Assembly (NCBI GenBank): GCA_033064195.1
Contig: JARBJD010000099.1
Location: forward strand, 62,001-126,000
Length of the DNA stretch: 64,000 nt
Source of the DNA: Blattamonas nauphoetae
Taxonomy: Eukaryota > Preaxostyla > Oxymonadida
Direction of reading: 5' to 3'
Of the stretch, positions 24,201 through 36,600 are shown one piece after another. The notes under the pieces were generated by a model that saw only the letters and a list, made by a program, of their open reading frames with translations, had not been told where the DNA came from and made no database searches. Numbering within the stretch: position 1 is the first letter of the stretch; every line of letters begins with the position of its first letter. The translations under genes were made by a program, and so were the position numbers.

Positions 24201-24569
24201 GTAATCAACTTGGCTTGAGAGGAAGTAGTCTCTCGCACCTCGACTCAGTTTGAAGTTGAGATTTGGAACGTGGTTCGCAGGAATCCATACATTCCCAACA
24301 TCTCTCTTGGGTTCTGAATCTGCAAGTTCGGCCATCCAGATCTTGGCTGTACCCTGAGATCAAACCATATTAAAAGTCAGAGTCTACTTTTGAATAGGAG
24401 GGACTGACGTTCACACCTAAGACAATTCCGGAAGTTCTAACAAAAGATTCGAGGGGTACTATTTGATTTTGGACTGATACCAATCAGGAAGTGAATAACG
24501 ATGGGTGAGATGGAAAAAAAGATAGAAAAGAACACAAATTAAGAATTGAAATGAAGAAAGAGTGCCCAT
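21278..24569 (-). CDS. Unknown membrane protein with Gln/Pro-rich tail, several short introns
   Basis: Frame-consistent exons on the minus strand are 24569-24500, 24473-24409, 24353-24156, 24081-23919 and 23883-21278, totalling 1,033 residues. Introns are 26, 55, 74 and 35 bp. The first exon starts MGTLSSF and continues as a hydrophobic stretch like a signal peptide or anchor. A conservative start is the Met at 24335. A second hydrophobic stretch (LFQFVLFSWVILL, near 23690) may span a membrane, followed by RKFVKR. The rest is Lys/Gln/Pro-rich and then Asn/Met/Gln-rich, probably disordered. I do not recognise the family. If the upstream start is right, its first 31 bases overlap the 3' end of the GCP gene in another frame. 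The 5' exons are less certain than the long last exon. Confidence 0.6.
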
Positions 24570-27500
24570 TGTCGGAGTGCAGGGTTTGGGGAGTTTGGTG
24601 AGAAGATCGTTTTGAGTAAATCTTTGTTTTTTGTGAATGAATCTTCAAGCTCGAAGAGTTGTCTGTAGTACACCCCGTGTTCCGACAGAAATGACGGAAT
24701 CTCGAACAAGGAATCTATGTTTTTCCGATCTTGAGTCACCTGAACTCTGCCATTATCATCGACGAGTTGTGAGTGTGTGTCCGAAATCCATTGTTGGCAT
24801 TGGTCGGTCAGACGGTCAGCTAACAAAAAAAACTGGACGGCAAGATTGATCAAGTTTTTGATTGCTCCTGTGACAACAGTCGCCTGCTTTCCAAGGCCAG
24901 ATCGGTCGAGAATGTTTTTGAGGTACGTCTGATGGGCAATCACGATGGATGCGAGTGTCGAGATGGAGTCGGGGTGGAGATCAGGGTTGGCCTCATCCAG
25001 CATTGTCTTGAACTGAGACCACGGCTTTTCAACGGTCAGCGATAGAAATGTCGTGTGTATTGATGTAACAGTTCCAAGGATGTTGAAACGGAGTGTGGCC
25101 AATTTGTGAGGTGCAGGAGTTGAGAGGAGAGGAACTGGGCTGATAGGCTTTGTTGAAAGAGGGTTTGGAGGAGGGCGAAGGACGATGTGCCCGAAATGTT
25201 TTGGGAGGACAGAATGAAGTGTTGCCCACAATCCACATTTCAACAGCAAGAATCGGGAGAAAACCATGTCGTACTGTTTCAGGCTTACAGTGTTCACAAC
25301 AACCTTCAGATCACTTGGCGTTCTGAATGTTAGGCTGAGTGTCTCTACGAGTCGGATCAGTGGTGATGGATCCCGACCCTCCTCCGAACCTTCGTCGTGG
25401 AAGGCGAGTGCAAGACCATCCGAATTGACACCACACGCGTCGAGTGTAAACCGAAGCTGTCGATTCAGATCGAAAAGAGGAGGGAGATCTCGTGTGGAAG
25501 AATTCACGACAGTTGAGAACAGGTCGAAGATGAAGGTGTGCATGGCATCTCCGTTCTGAAAGAAGAAGACTGTCCTGAGGGTATTCAGCACAGAAACGAG
25601 ATCGTTTTGGAAGAGTGTGTTGATAAGGGCACGATTTGACTGAAGGGCCAACGAATAGAATGGTCGTGAGAGACTCACAGTGATGAAAGATGGAAGAGAG
25701 ATTGTCAGCTGAGAGACTGAAAAAAGTGACAAGAAATGAAAACAAACAATCAACATCCAAATTGCTCATGGCTCTTTCTTCTTCAAGTTCCGCTGCGGTG
25801 TCTGCCCCGTAGTCCATAATGGGGACCAGAAAGGGATAGGCTTCAACGGGAATTTGAGTTTTGAGTGAGATGTGGGGTGATGGGGTGAAGACAGAGGAGA
25901 GTGTGGTCTGATACGGTTGAAGGAACGTCGAGAGGAAGGACGAAGACGGTGTGCGGTGTGTGGGCTCGGAAAATGGAGGAACGAGAGGACTCATGAGAAG
26001 TTGTTTGGGGACATCCTCGAGAGCATCGGGGATTGAATGATCGCTGTGACGAAAACGTCGCGGAACGGTTGAGAAGAATGATTCAATGGACGAGTTCGCT
26101 TGGATCCCATTTTGGACAGTTGTGTCGAATCTCAAGTCAAGTTGTGTTAGTTGGGAAACAGGGTTTGTGTCTGTCTGTTCTCCGGTTCTCTGGAAAACAG
26201 GAAGAAGAGAAAAAGCTTTCGAAATTGACTTGTCAATCTCACTGAGGACGGGTTGAGTCGGGGTTGGGATTGATTCTCGCCGAGATTGTTTTGAATGTTG
26301 AGGTCTCGAAATGGACAGGTTGACAACGTGCGGGGTGAGGGTGGTCTCTCCATCTTTCCTATTCTGGATGAGGTGATCGATGTTGGCGATGGGCGGCGGA
26401 GTGTGTGTCTGAACAGAATCTTCTGCTGCAATGATCGTCGCTTGAAGGAGATTGGTTGGTTGAATTGTTCCGTGTTGATGTGTTGTGTTGGATTTGATTT
26501 CCAGTGGATTGGTGGCAATCTCCAAAGGATCGATGTTAGGTTTAACTTGTGTTGGTGTCGCGTCCTCGATCTGCGGACGTCGGGCTTCTTTCTGGAAAAA
26601 AGACTGGATTTCGTCGAGTCCGTTTTCTATCCGTCGTTGTTGGGTAAGTCGCTCCATTTTCTCTTCGAGCCTTTTTGGTTCATTTTGAAAAAATGAAAAC
26701 AATTTGTCGAACATGGATGGTTCGACACTTGAATCTGAGGGGGGAGTGGTGTCTCGAGCTGTGGTTGGGAGCGGGAGGGTGCTGTGAAATGCTGCAAAAG
26801 GAATGACAGGGAAAGATGCTTCGGGAATAGAGAGTGGTTTTGGGATGCTTGCCCGAACCAGTGCAGTTGAACGAGAGAAAGGCGGTGAGATTGGGTTTGA
26901 CAATTGGCCGCCCAACGGAAAGCGACTGTTCTGGGGGAAGAGAGCGTTTTCAACGGCACGTGTGATGCGTGGAGGAGAGAGGTAGTTTGTGATGTGCGGT
27001 GTGATGGTGAGAGGGTTCGGGGTGGTGTGTGAAGGAAAAAGAGCATTGGCGAGGTAGGACTGGATGGATGTGGATGTCAGATTCTGCGGTGAAATGGCGG
27101 TCGACTGTTGCTTCGGTTTTCCGATCACAAGCGGATGGGATCGGAGAGCCATTTTGAGTGAGGTGGACTGTGAAGGAGTGTGTGGGGTGTCTTTCGTCCG
27201 AGGAGAAGACGGGGGTGGTGTGACGGGGTTCTGTTGGGCGGTCGGTCGGTTGTCGGGGATGATGTACGAGATGCTGAACGGATCGAAGGGCAGGCCTGGC
27301 CTGATCGAGGGGGGGGCTGCGACTGGGATGGAGTGTGGAGCCGGGACAGGCAGGCTGGAGTGGCTGAGCTGGAGGAGGTATGAGGCCGATTTGAAGACTG
27401 GCGGTTGGCGAGGGAGTTTGGTGAGATTGGCGTTGAGTCTGGCTGTCTGATTGAGTGAGGAGATGAACGACTTGAAGAGTGTGGGGGACTGGTGGAGGCA

Positions 27501-28775
27501 AGGATGTGAGGGTGTGGACGATGAGAGGAGAAGGGATGAGTATCCGGCCGAGACCGCCTCGTTCATCATGCAGAAAAGGAATGGTGGACACACGGGCTCA
27601 CATGGATCTGATGGATGGACAGATAACGAAAGAGTCAAAAAAAGTTCTCCACTAACGTTTTTGTGGAGGATGAATGGTTGTTTCGCTCGTGGAGGAAGAA
27701 CAAATGGGAGTTCATTTGGTGATGAATTCAAATCGATTTCTGGGGATTGTGCCTGGTCCTCTGGATATATTCTTTTTTCCATTCGAAATGATTTCTTCCT
27801 ATCTGCCATTGACTGATATTCTCCACCACGGACACGCTTTTTCTCATCAACTGGATCATTCTGAACTTTGTCTGCAAGAGAAGAGTCTGTATCCTCTTCA
27901 AAGTCTTCCAATAGATCGTCCTTGAGTGTATTTTGCACAATTTCCAAAGCTTGTTCTGACAAATGAGGGACAATTGAATCAACCGAACTATATCCAGGGT
28001 TCAATTTTCCTTTTCCGACCCAATCTTCCAATGATTCTAAATATGGACGAAATGTTGTCAAAAAGATATGCATTGAGATCTTAAATAGATCTTGTTGAGA
28101 CCAAGATTGTGAGTAATCGATGGAGGTCTGTGGGTGGTGAGATGATAGAACAGAGAGAAGGAAGGGAGGGAGGGATTGAAACAGTGTCGATTTCGAATTC
28201 TGGATGTGAAAATGAGTTTTATTTGATGATGACGAGAAATTATCGGACTGGGACGACGTACCTGATTGAAATGAGGAAAGCATTGAAAAGCGCTGCATGA
28301 TTGAATATAGCGATGATAAAATATGTGATGCGACAACAGCTGGGAGGCTTTGTTGTGATGATGGGAATGCAATGGTCTCATGGAGTACTGATTGACAGTA
28401 CTTGACAAGTGGGAGATAAGGTGTTAAGAGTTGAGACATTGGCATGATAACACAGATCAAAAACTCCTGAAAAAGATTGGTTTGGGCAAAAGTGAGTTTC
28501 ATTTCAAAGTCTGCTATTCTTTGATGATAGTATGTGAGGAGATCGCGGAGAGACATTGAGAAGGCATGCATCGTTGGATATTGATCATGTCTGAGAGAAA
28601 GAAACAAATCGAAAAGAGAAAGATATGTTGAGTAGATTGGATGAGGAATGGAAAAATAAAAAAAAGTTTCTGGAAAAAACGCACATTCAAACATTTCTGA
28701 GGTGAAAATCTCGAGTTGTTCGATTGCCGAAGCAAATCCAGGGATAATTGAGGTATATGACGAAAGTGAAGTCAT
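24539..28775 (-). CDS. Gamma-tubulin complex component (Spc97/Spc98 family, GCP4/5/6-like)
   Basis: GCP proteins build the gamma-tubulin ring complex that nucleates microtubules at basal bodies. Exons are 28775-25748 and 25716-24539 joined across a 31-bp GT-AG intron that restores frame, about 1,401 residues. The C-terminal exon has family hallmarks: RPFYSLALQSNRALINTLF, then a segment with FQNGDAMHTFIFDLF, then YDMVFSRFLLLKCGLWATL, then a helical stretch, ending ALFLHFNS in the place where GCPs end with an RLDFN-like strand. The central 600 residues are Pro/Ser/Thr-rich and probably an insertion loop, as in GCP5/6. The start is chosen at the first in-frame ATG. An upstream frame from 28875 could add an exon but would run into the archease gene. 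Confidence 0.7.
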
Positions 28776-28847
28776 ATAATCCCTCCTTTTCCTCAAATAA
28801 CGCTGGTATTGACTCGACTATTTTTATGTTAGGTTGATCACACCAAC
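28776..28847. promoter_or_regulatory. 72-bp bidirectional promoter gap
   Basis: The start codons of the GCP gene (minus) and archease (plus) are only 72 bp apart. Both 5' UTRs and both promoters must fit here or overlap the genes. The gap contains a GGTTGATC that also occurs in the gap at 60715-60779, but two occurrences are too few to call a motif. Confidence 0.55.
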
Positions 28848-29416
28848 ATGTCGGAATCTCGGGGATATGAAACACTGGATCATACTGCTGATATTCAGTT
28901 TCATTCTTGTCTGTTCCACTTGGATATCTATCTTGATTTTCCTTTATTCAATCTCAAGGGGGAACAACCATGAAAGAAGCATTCGAACAAGTATTTTCTC
29001 GAACTATTTCTCTCATTTTCCAAAGATTGGATTGTGTATGTTTGATTATGTGACAGAGCTCCAGGCATTGGAAATTGATGACTCTCTCACTCATGATTTT
29101 GAAGCTTCAGGTTTGGAGTTCTCAAACTATCAATAACCAAAAAATCTCTCTCGTAGGCCATGATATGGAATCACTCCTATTTGCCTATATGGACGAACTC
29201 CTATTCCAATTTAGTGCTGAAATGTTCACACCAAAAGAAATCGAGGTCCTTGAACTCGATGAGCAGTCATTTCAGATCAAATGTCTTGTTAAAGGTGAGA
29301 CATTTGATCGCCAAAAGCATCCAATGGGATGCGAAATCAAAGCTATTACATACTCGAACATGCAAATTCACCAAACTGATGGCAAGGTCGATTTATTTGT
29401 CATTGTTGATATTTGA
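28848..29416 (+). CDS. Archease, tRNA ligase RtcB activator, four exons
   Basis: Archease is a small metal-binding chaperone that helps load guanylate onto the RNA ligase RtcB, which joins tRNA exons and acts in unfolded-protein-response splicing. Exons are 28848-28908, 28959-28990, 29026-29110 and 29157-29416, with introns of 50, 35 and 46 bp. The phases agree and give 145 residues, normal for the family. Motifs in order are LDHTADIQFHSWG (with the metal-ligand Asp), MKEAFEQIGLCMFDYVTE, LLFAYMDELLFQFSAEMF, HPMGCEIKAITYSNMQIHQ and the C-terminal VIVDI. The first junction recreates the conserved Trp-Gly (HSWG), strong support for the splice. The transcription unit lies between the GCP start and the lipase stop. 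Confidence 0.92.
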
Positions 29417-29548
29417 CGTAAAAACATCCACTTCAAGAACAAATAAAGTAGTAGTCGCTTCATAAAAACTTGACTAAGAGAGATCTTAGAGTGTTCAAAT
29501 TCCAGGAAGTTAATGCGCACAATACTGACTCATTGATGACAAGGGGAC

Positions 29549-32019
29549 TCATCCAGCTGAAAATTCTTCAGTAAGAGGGAACTGGCGAGCAAGTTTCGCG
29601 CAGATGGAGAGCCACTTCTCTTTCATCGACTGTTCCTGTTGTGCAATTGAGCCTCTGGCGCATGCGCGGGCATCGAGTGTGCCCCACCCGATTTCATGAA
29701 GATGGTCGGCATCCCACACAATCCCTGAGAAGAACTCTTCGCACCAAGCCTGTGACTTCAAAGTGACCAATCCGTCATTGAACGAGAAGTGCTCCCACTC
29801 TTCCGGCGAGTATTGGGTGAGTTTTTGGAGAAACGAGACAGTCGACTGGGAAGGGGGAGGGGTCGGTTTCTTTTGATGTTTCTCTTTCTTGGCCCGAGTG
29901 TGTGTGCGTGGCTTGATAGCGTTTGTGCGCGGAGTCACTTTTCCGATCTCAGCAGGGATTGAAGTACTTTGGGGGATGTTCGGAACTGCTGCGGGATCGC
30001 TGCTTGGAGTCGTGCTCGGGTTTGTGGTTTCGCTCGTTGTACTTGAGACTGTGGGTGGGTTCTCGAAATACATGGAAAATGCCGACTTGCTCAGTTCGGG
30101 AGTGGGACCTGCCACGGCTGGGATTGGCGATTTGGCCAGCTCGGGAATGGAGTCTGTTGTGGATGGGATTGGCGAGAGAGCTGTTTTGGATGATTGGATG
30201 GCTGTGGGGATGTGGACAGGTTCATGAGACGAATCGGGTTCCTTTTGGTCGAGCGGTTCCCACACGAACGATGCGTCGTCTTCAACTGGTTTCGCGACCC
30301 CTTTCGCTTTTGGAGTACGCGTTCGGATGAACTGGTCGTGCTCGTCTTTCGTGTTGATTTGGTCTTCCTGCCGTTTCGCCAGCTCCTCCTGTGCCTCGTC
30401 AGCGTCGAAAAGAACGTGGACCACGTCTGGCAGTCGAAGCTTGACGCCTTTCCCTTCCGCCTCGTTCTGAATTGCTCTGTCCATCTCCTCTTTCTCAAGC
30501 TGTGCCTTTTTCTGTCTCAGTTTCGTTGTTTCCGACAACTCCAGAGAAGGCGCCTGGTCGAGCAAGTCAAAGCGTTCCATGTGAACGTGGACGCCATGCA
30601 TTGCACGAAGAACGGGAAACTGTGCCTCGTATTCCCGGCATCCGGCGATGGCGTAGAAAAAGACGCCGCACGACGCTTCGAACGGCTTGGCGAGGGTGTT
30701 GAACTCTTCGCACTGCGACGGCATGAGATCGATGATTCCGTTAATGTCGACGCCAAGCACTGTGAAGGAGGGCTCCTGCCGCACTCCCAAGTAGTACTCG
30801 CGGAGAAGGTCCATCTCCGTCACGAACTCCTCCTCCGGCGCCACGTTCTCGACGGTCGCCTTCACAGACAAGAAGGGGCTTGGGATGGACAGTTGAGTCT
30901 TCGGGGTGTATGGCCCGTTGATCGTCGTCGAGAACTCAGCAATCGTCGACGGGGCGTGGATGGGGTTGCTTGGCTTGGAGGATGGGAAGTCGGTGGCGGG
31001 GAGCGGCTGGTCAACAGCGCTGTCGGAGAAGATGGATGTGTCTGATGCTGCATCGTCCCACTCGGGGTTTGTGAATGGGGGGAGTGTGCTGCTTGTTTCT
31101 GTGATGTCAATCGAGGAGTCTGTCCCTGGTTGTGCAAACCTCCGTGCTCTCGTCTGCGGCTTGTGTGGATTTTGGAGTTGACCCTTCCTTTGGAGTGGAG
31201 CGAAAATGGCATAAATTGGATTTTCGATTTTGGGAAGTTTGAGCTCGAAAGAGGAAAGCTTGGAGGATGTAAACAACTTAGCGGCCCAGCTCACCAAGTT
31301 GGGTGTTTGTTTGTATGGGAAGGGGAACGGAATGTTGAACATGTGATCTGGGACGTAGCCATAAGACGACGGTAGAGTGCGTTCACGAAGCAATATTCTA
31401 TTTCGTCCAACTGCTTTGTAGGCTTCACGGAGAGCATCACGGTATGAATAGCCGAGAAAAGTCTTGTGAAGAGCCCACCAAGCAATTAACGATCCGTGGT
31501 GAGGAGTACCAATCGTAACGACCGATGCAATGTGCTGGAAAGACATAGAGTAGGGAATGGCAAACTTGGTGGAAGTGGTCCTGCCGGGAATAGTACAGCA
31601 TTCGACGAGCGTCCAACCCACCCATTGAATGACAGATTAGGTGAACTTTGTCGCTATTATACTTCGACATAATGTCTAAAATACACTGTTTCATGTTCTT
31701 GAGAGAAGAGAGTGAGAGGTACACGGAGCATACAAATGCACGGTCTATCACTGACTGAGCCCAAGGTGAATCGATAATTTCACAATTATATCCCGCAGCA
31801 ATGATCGTAGATCTTAAATTCCGGAAATAGTTCATGAAATCTAGATGGTTTTTCTTGTCTATTTTCCACAAACGGGCAAAAATGATGTCGAAACGGGCGA
31901 TTCCTGGGCAGAGACATATAGGATATGTATCTGGGAAAAATGACAAAAAAAACTCTCAAAATACTATTCCCTGATAAAGTGTGATTTATTTTTTCCTGTG
32001 ATTCAAGAGTCGATAACAT
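29549..32019 (-). CDS. Alpha/beta-hydrolase, triacylglycerol-lipase-like, with long disordered tail
   Basis: Exons 32019-31965, 31930-31566 and 31534-29549 are joined by GT-AG introns of 34 and 31 bp, both frame-restoring, for 801 residues. The fold begins with an oxyanion-loop motif CPGIARFD (residues 26-33). A nucleophile elbow CHSMGG follows, with Ser120; Cys replaces the usual first Gly of GxSxG. Then comes VVTIGTPHHGS, typical of bacterial-type lipases of the LipA/PGAP1-like group. The catalytic Asp and His are not assigned; they could lie around residues 350-380 or near the C-terminal GWGTLDARACARGS. Between them is a Pro/Ser/Thr-rich acidic insertion. No clear signal peptide is seen, so its location is open. 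It is convergent with archease and divergent from legumain. Confidence 0.7.
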
Positions 32020-32291
32020 CGAGTGGAGTTAAATTAATCATATTGGGTCTGTGAAATTATCCGAAAATAAGTTCTGAACGATGGTCAACTTCGCTGACGG
32101 AATGATACCCAGCCAAGGAGATTAAAGAACCCCATAGATTCCTTATTCACTCGGTGTGAATAGAATGTCTGGTTTGATCGATTAATGGGCGTCCCAATAT
32201 TCCTACCTTTTGGGCGTAAGGGGTATTTTCTGATACATTCCGAACAGTTTGTTCTATCTCACTTGATTATCTTTCTTCCCGTCCACTAGAT
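32020..32291. promoter_or_regulatory. Divergent intergenic region, lipase/legumain
   Basis: 272 bp between the two start codons, the longest clean divergent gap in this block. It is AT-rich towards the lipase. The last bases before the legumain ATG are pyrimidine-rich and end CACTAG, resembling a 3' splice site, so a non-coding first exon for legumain is possible. Confidence 0.4.
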
Positions 32292-33557
32292 ATGAATCTT
32301 ATTCTTTTCGGACTGTTCGTTCTCTCATCGTGTGAGAACTGGGCCGTTTTGGTTGCCGGTTCAGATGGCTGGTCAAACTACCGTCACCAATGCGATTGCT
32401 TCCGCAACTGGCAAATTCTGAAAAAGAATAACTTCAAAATGGAAAACGTTATCACTATGTGCTATGATGATATTGCTGGTAACTCCCGCAATCCCTTCCC
32501 TGGACAAATGTTCAACTACCCAGACGGCCCTAACGTCTACATTGGAACAGAAAACATCGACTATATCGGCCGTGATGTTACCGCTGAGAAATTCTATGCT
32601 GTTCTCAAGGGAGATCGTGCAAAGGCTGGTGGAAAGGTTCTTGAAACCACAGAGAACGATAACATCTTCATCCACTACAACGATCATGGCTCATCCGGTC
32701 TCATCTGCTTCCCAACTGGAGGATATGCCTATGCTAAGGATCTCAATGCTGCCCTCGAGTACATGACTGCCAACAAAAGATACAAGCGCATCTTGTTCTA
32801 TATGGAGGCCTGCTACTCAGGTACCATGTTTGACTCAATCCTCAAGTCCAACACCAATATTTATGCTGTTACTGCCGCCAACACTAAGGAATCTAGCTAT
32901 GCCGAATACTGCGGTATCTCCAAGTACGGAGGAACCTGCTTGTCCAATGAATTCTCCCAACGCTGGATGGAAATCTCTGATGCTGAGGATCTCAAGTCGT
33001 ACTCCATTCAACAACAATTCGAAACCACACGCTCAAAGACCAAGGGAAGCCATGTTATGGAATATGGTGATCTCGGATTCAAATCACTTCCCCTTGCTGA
33101 ATTCCAAGCAGGAACCAACGAAAAATCATTCCTCCCACCAGATCTCCAGGAATATGTCCACATGATGAAGAAGTCATCGGATATGGGTGTTTCAGTTCCA
33201 CAAACTGAAGCTCACATCTTCTCTCTCCAATCAATGGCCGAGAACGATCCCTTCAGCACTGTCGCCCAAGAATATCACGAGCAATACCAACTCAAGATTG
33301 AAGAATCCCGCCGCTCTGACTCTCTCGCCGCATACTTCCAAATGACCGTCAAGGATGCCCTCACCCGCTCCGTCAGCCCAGACGATTCAGACCTGTACAA
33401 GTGGACTATTGAGACCTACGAAGAGAAATGTGGTCGTCTGAACGAATTCAGCCTCTGGAGCAACACCGCCGTCCTTGCTCAAGCTGTCCAAAACGGAAAA
33501 CTCAATGATGCTAAAGCTCGCCGCCAGTATGTCTCTCTCCTCAAGAGAATTTGCTAA
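32292..33557 (+). CDS. LGMN: Legumain (asparaginyl endopeptidase, peptidase family C13)
   Basis: A lysosomal/vacuolar cysteine protease that cleaves after Asn. Single exon, 421 residues, close to the usual family length. An N-terminal hydrophobic signal peptide (about residues 1-14) is followed by ENWAVLVAGSDGWSNYRHQ, the canonical first strand. The catalytic His is H132 in YNDHGSSG and the catalytic Cys is C174 in MEACYSGTMF. AANTKESSYAEY marks the substrate-binding region. The C-terminal about 150 residues correspond to the helical prodomain that is removed on activation. Codon use is strongly biased to C-ending codons compared with neighbours, suggesting high expression (inference). All catalytic residues are present, so it should be an active enzyme. 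Confidence 0.95.
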   Translation: MNLILFGLFVLSSCENWAVLVAGSDGWSNYRHQCDCFRNWQILKKNNFKMENVITMCYDDIAGNSRNPFPGQMFNYPDGPNVYIGTENIDYIGRDVTAEKFYAVLKGDRAKAGGKVLETTENDNIFIHYNDHGSSGLICFPTGGYAYAKDLNAALEYMTANKRYKRILFYMEACYSGTMFDSILKSNTNIYAVTAANTKESSYAEYCGISKYGGTCLSNEFSQRWMEISDAEDLKSYSIQQQFETTRSKTKGSHVMEYGDLGFKSLPLAEFQAGTNEKSFLPPDLQEYVHMMKKSSDMGVSVPQTEAHIFSLQSMAENDPFSTVAQEYHEQYQLKIEESRRSDSLAAYFQMTVKDALTRSVSPDDSDLYKWTIETYEEKCGRLNEFSLWSNTAVLAQAVQNGKLNDAKARRQYVSLLKRIC

Positions 33558-33670
33558 AAACTCTTTCATCCCACATGTCGTGTCTCCCGAGTGTTTTTAT
33601 TCTTTCAGCACAATGAATTTCTAGAAAGACAGGTCGTGAAGTGAAGGATGTATAAAACACATAAAATAAC

Positions 33671-36600
33671 TCATTCCAAATAATCTTCCATTCGTTGGTA
33701 CTCGGCGGGGAGTCCGCTTGCGCGATAAAGGATTGTGATTAGTCTTGCAGAGGCATTTTGGCTGAAGTCGTCGATTTCTCTGTTGAACACGTCTGCAACT
33801 GCTTTTACACCGCCCAGACTTTTCAGTTGCTCAAGGTAAGCGTGCTGTCCTTTTTCATCCTCCTCCAACTCCACACCAAGCCGCACACAGTTGTATAGAG
33901 TAACAAGAGCCTCGCAAACGACATCAGTGTCAGAGTGAGAGAGAAGACGGACAAGAATGGGGAATGGGTCGGCTTCCGTAAATGCAGCCAGTTCGGCAGA
34001 TGTGATGGACGTCATCCTGAACAGCACACGAACATGAATCCGCTTCACTTGGGCTTCGTGGGCCTTGATGTAGGCAAGGACCGTCTTGTGTACACCTTGT
34101 CCGAGAGCAAACTTGGCGAAAGCTTTCTGCTTGCAGAGACTCTCAAGCGCTGTGCAAATGTCTTCAGAAGTTTCTTGTTGACACAAAGGAGAGGAGAGGG
34201 TGTCCGCGAGGGTTTTGAAGAGTCCCTTTTTGATCAAGAGCTTTTTGTCGTTGTCGGAGTTTGCGCTGATTGAGAGGCCGAGCGACTGGTTCAGTCCGAT
34301 CATTCGGTCTGTCTTGACGGCAGCTTCCAAGTCGTTGTTGAGGGCGAGTGCCTTCAGCTCTTCCAGACACTCGTCCACAACATTGACGCCGAGGCAGACG
34401 AGAGATTCAGAGACGGCGACTTTGAATAGTTCGGACTTTTTGGGGGCCATGAAACTGCGAATGTACGGCACGATTTTGCCTCGCATGACTTCCTCGTCTG
34501 CGTCATCGCATTCTTCACTCGCAAGCCACCGACCCTTCTCGAGCATGGCGAGGCAACACGCGCTGAGCAGCTGGATGTCGTCAGCCAGCTCAGACTCGAA
34601 GATGTCAAAAAGAGCCTTCGGCCCGTCGCACCCTTCGAAGTCGTCGATGTAGGGGTGTTCCTCCTCGTCGCGGGAGGCCTTCAGACCGTTCAGCAGGATT
34701 CGATAGAACGCGGTGACAGTCTGGCGGATGACTTCGAGGTCGACGTGGTTGAGGAGAGGCATCATGGGCGCCACCATTCCCTCGTCGACCATCTGATCGC
34801 ACTGGTCGACACTGCCTGTGGTGAGGGCGGCGAGGAAGTGCACGTGCTTCAGAGTGAGTGCGTCTGTGGGGAGTTTGAGGAATGTCCTGCAGACATCGAG
34901 TCCGCCGTTCTCGAGTGCCTCTGTGATGCGAGACTCTGACTCGTCGACAATATTGGCGCAGAGCTGGCAGATCACCTGGCCGAGCTTGGTTGTGGCGTGT
35001 GTCTGGTAGAGCTCGAAGAGATGCTTCAGCATGTCGTCTTCTCCAAACCGCTTCTCCTCTTCGACACTCACAAACTCCATCCCGTAGCTGGCAAACAAGA
35101 GATCTCCGAGACAGTCCTGCGCATCATTCGCTGCGAGGATGTTCTCCCGGGATACTTCGAAGGCCCCTGCGTCCATGCACCGGAGAGCACGGCACGCGAC
35201 AGACGAGACGCCGTACTGATCGAGAGCGATGGTGTTGCGCAGATACTCCACAACTGGCTCAAACTCCGGAGTGACTTCCTGACCGCGCTGGATGTACCCG
35301 AGCGATTCGGCGACATTGAGGGTGAGGTACGAGCTGAAGTCGTCTTCGAAGAGTCGGAGGAATTTGGGGATAGCACCGGTGTCGACGAACTCCTGGCGGA
35401 GGGGATGAGGTGAGAGCTGAACAGGACCCTCCTTGTCCTCGCCGAGATTCGTGTCCTCTTCCTCTTCGTGCTGAGTGAGGATGCTGGAGAGGATGTTGTG
35501 GAGAGTGACAACAATGTCGGTGGTGAGGACAATCTCGCATTTGTCCAACACATCAACGAGGATCCCAATCGCCCCGTCATCGACTAGTTGTTGGCACTGC
35601 TGTGCTGAATACAGCGTCATCCGATAGATCACAAGCATGGTTGCTCTTTTCAGAGCCGTTCCAGAGAGACTGACTGCTTTCAAGATTGCTTTGTCGAGGC
35701 CCGCTTCGAAGGCTTTGTCCACTGCGTATGGGTTGTCTTCGCAGAGGATGTCCAGGATCTCGCCAATTGTGTCTGCTGTGTCGCCGGTGGAGACAGTGTC
35801 CAAATGGCGAGTGAGGTCGGCCATCAGTCCACCATCCACCAGGCGCGTCTTCATTTCGTGCCACGACTGATCGATGGAGCGCTTGAGGATGGTCAGCTCG
35901 GGCTTCAGTTGGTACGCAGACTCGGTCTCGTGGATGGCTTGGAGGGTCGGCTTGAGGGAGTCCTCCTCCAAACACATCAGACACACACATGCTTTGGCAG
36001 ACGTGGTGTCGTTCACGCTGGATGCTGCCTCTCGCAGGTACGGCACGAGGGGCTTGTACTGGTCGGGCAGACGAGAGCCGCGGAAGAGGTAGGCGATGGC
36101 GCGCGAGCTCAAGTTTCGGAGGAGGTCTTCGGGGCTGACGTCAAACAGGTTCCACAGCTTGGCAATGCCTCCGTTTTCGGTCATCATCAATTTGTACGGA
36201 TGCTGGACGGAGGTGATGGACGAGTGTTGAGCAGCACGATGGTTGAGGTTGTAGATTCCCATCGTGGCATCAGCCAGAATGTTCGGGTCTACCTGTCCAA
36301 GCACGCTGACGAGAGTGTTCATCAAGCCGTGACGAACCATCCTGTCTGTGACAGAGAAGGGGCCGTGCGTGAGGCGGAAGAGGCAGATGGAGTAGCACCG
36401 CTTCATCTGGGCGAGGGGGATGGCACGGTTGACGAGAGAGATGAGTCCGTCGGTGACTCCTTGTTCGTGTGCTGTTTGGATCCACGTGTCGTTGCTGCTG
36501 AGGAGAAGGTCGATGATGCCGCTGATGAAGAACGCGTTGTCTCCCTCCGGCCGCATTTGGAGGATGCGAATGAGATGTTTGAAGATTCGGTTGTCGACAA

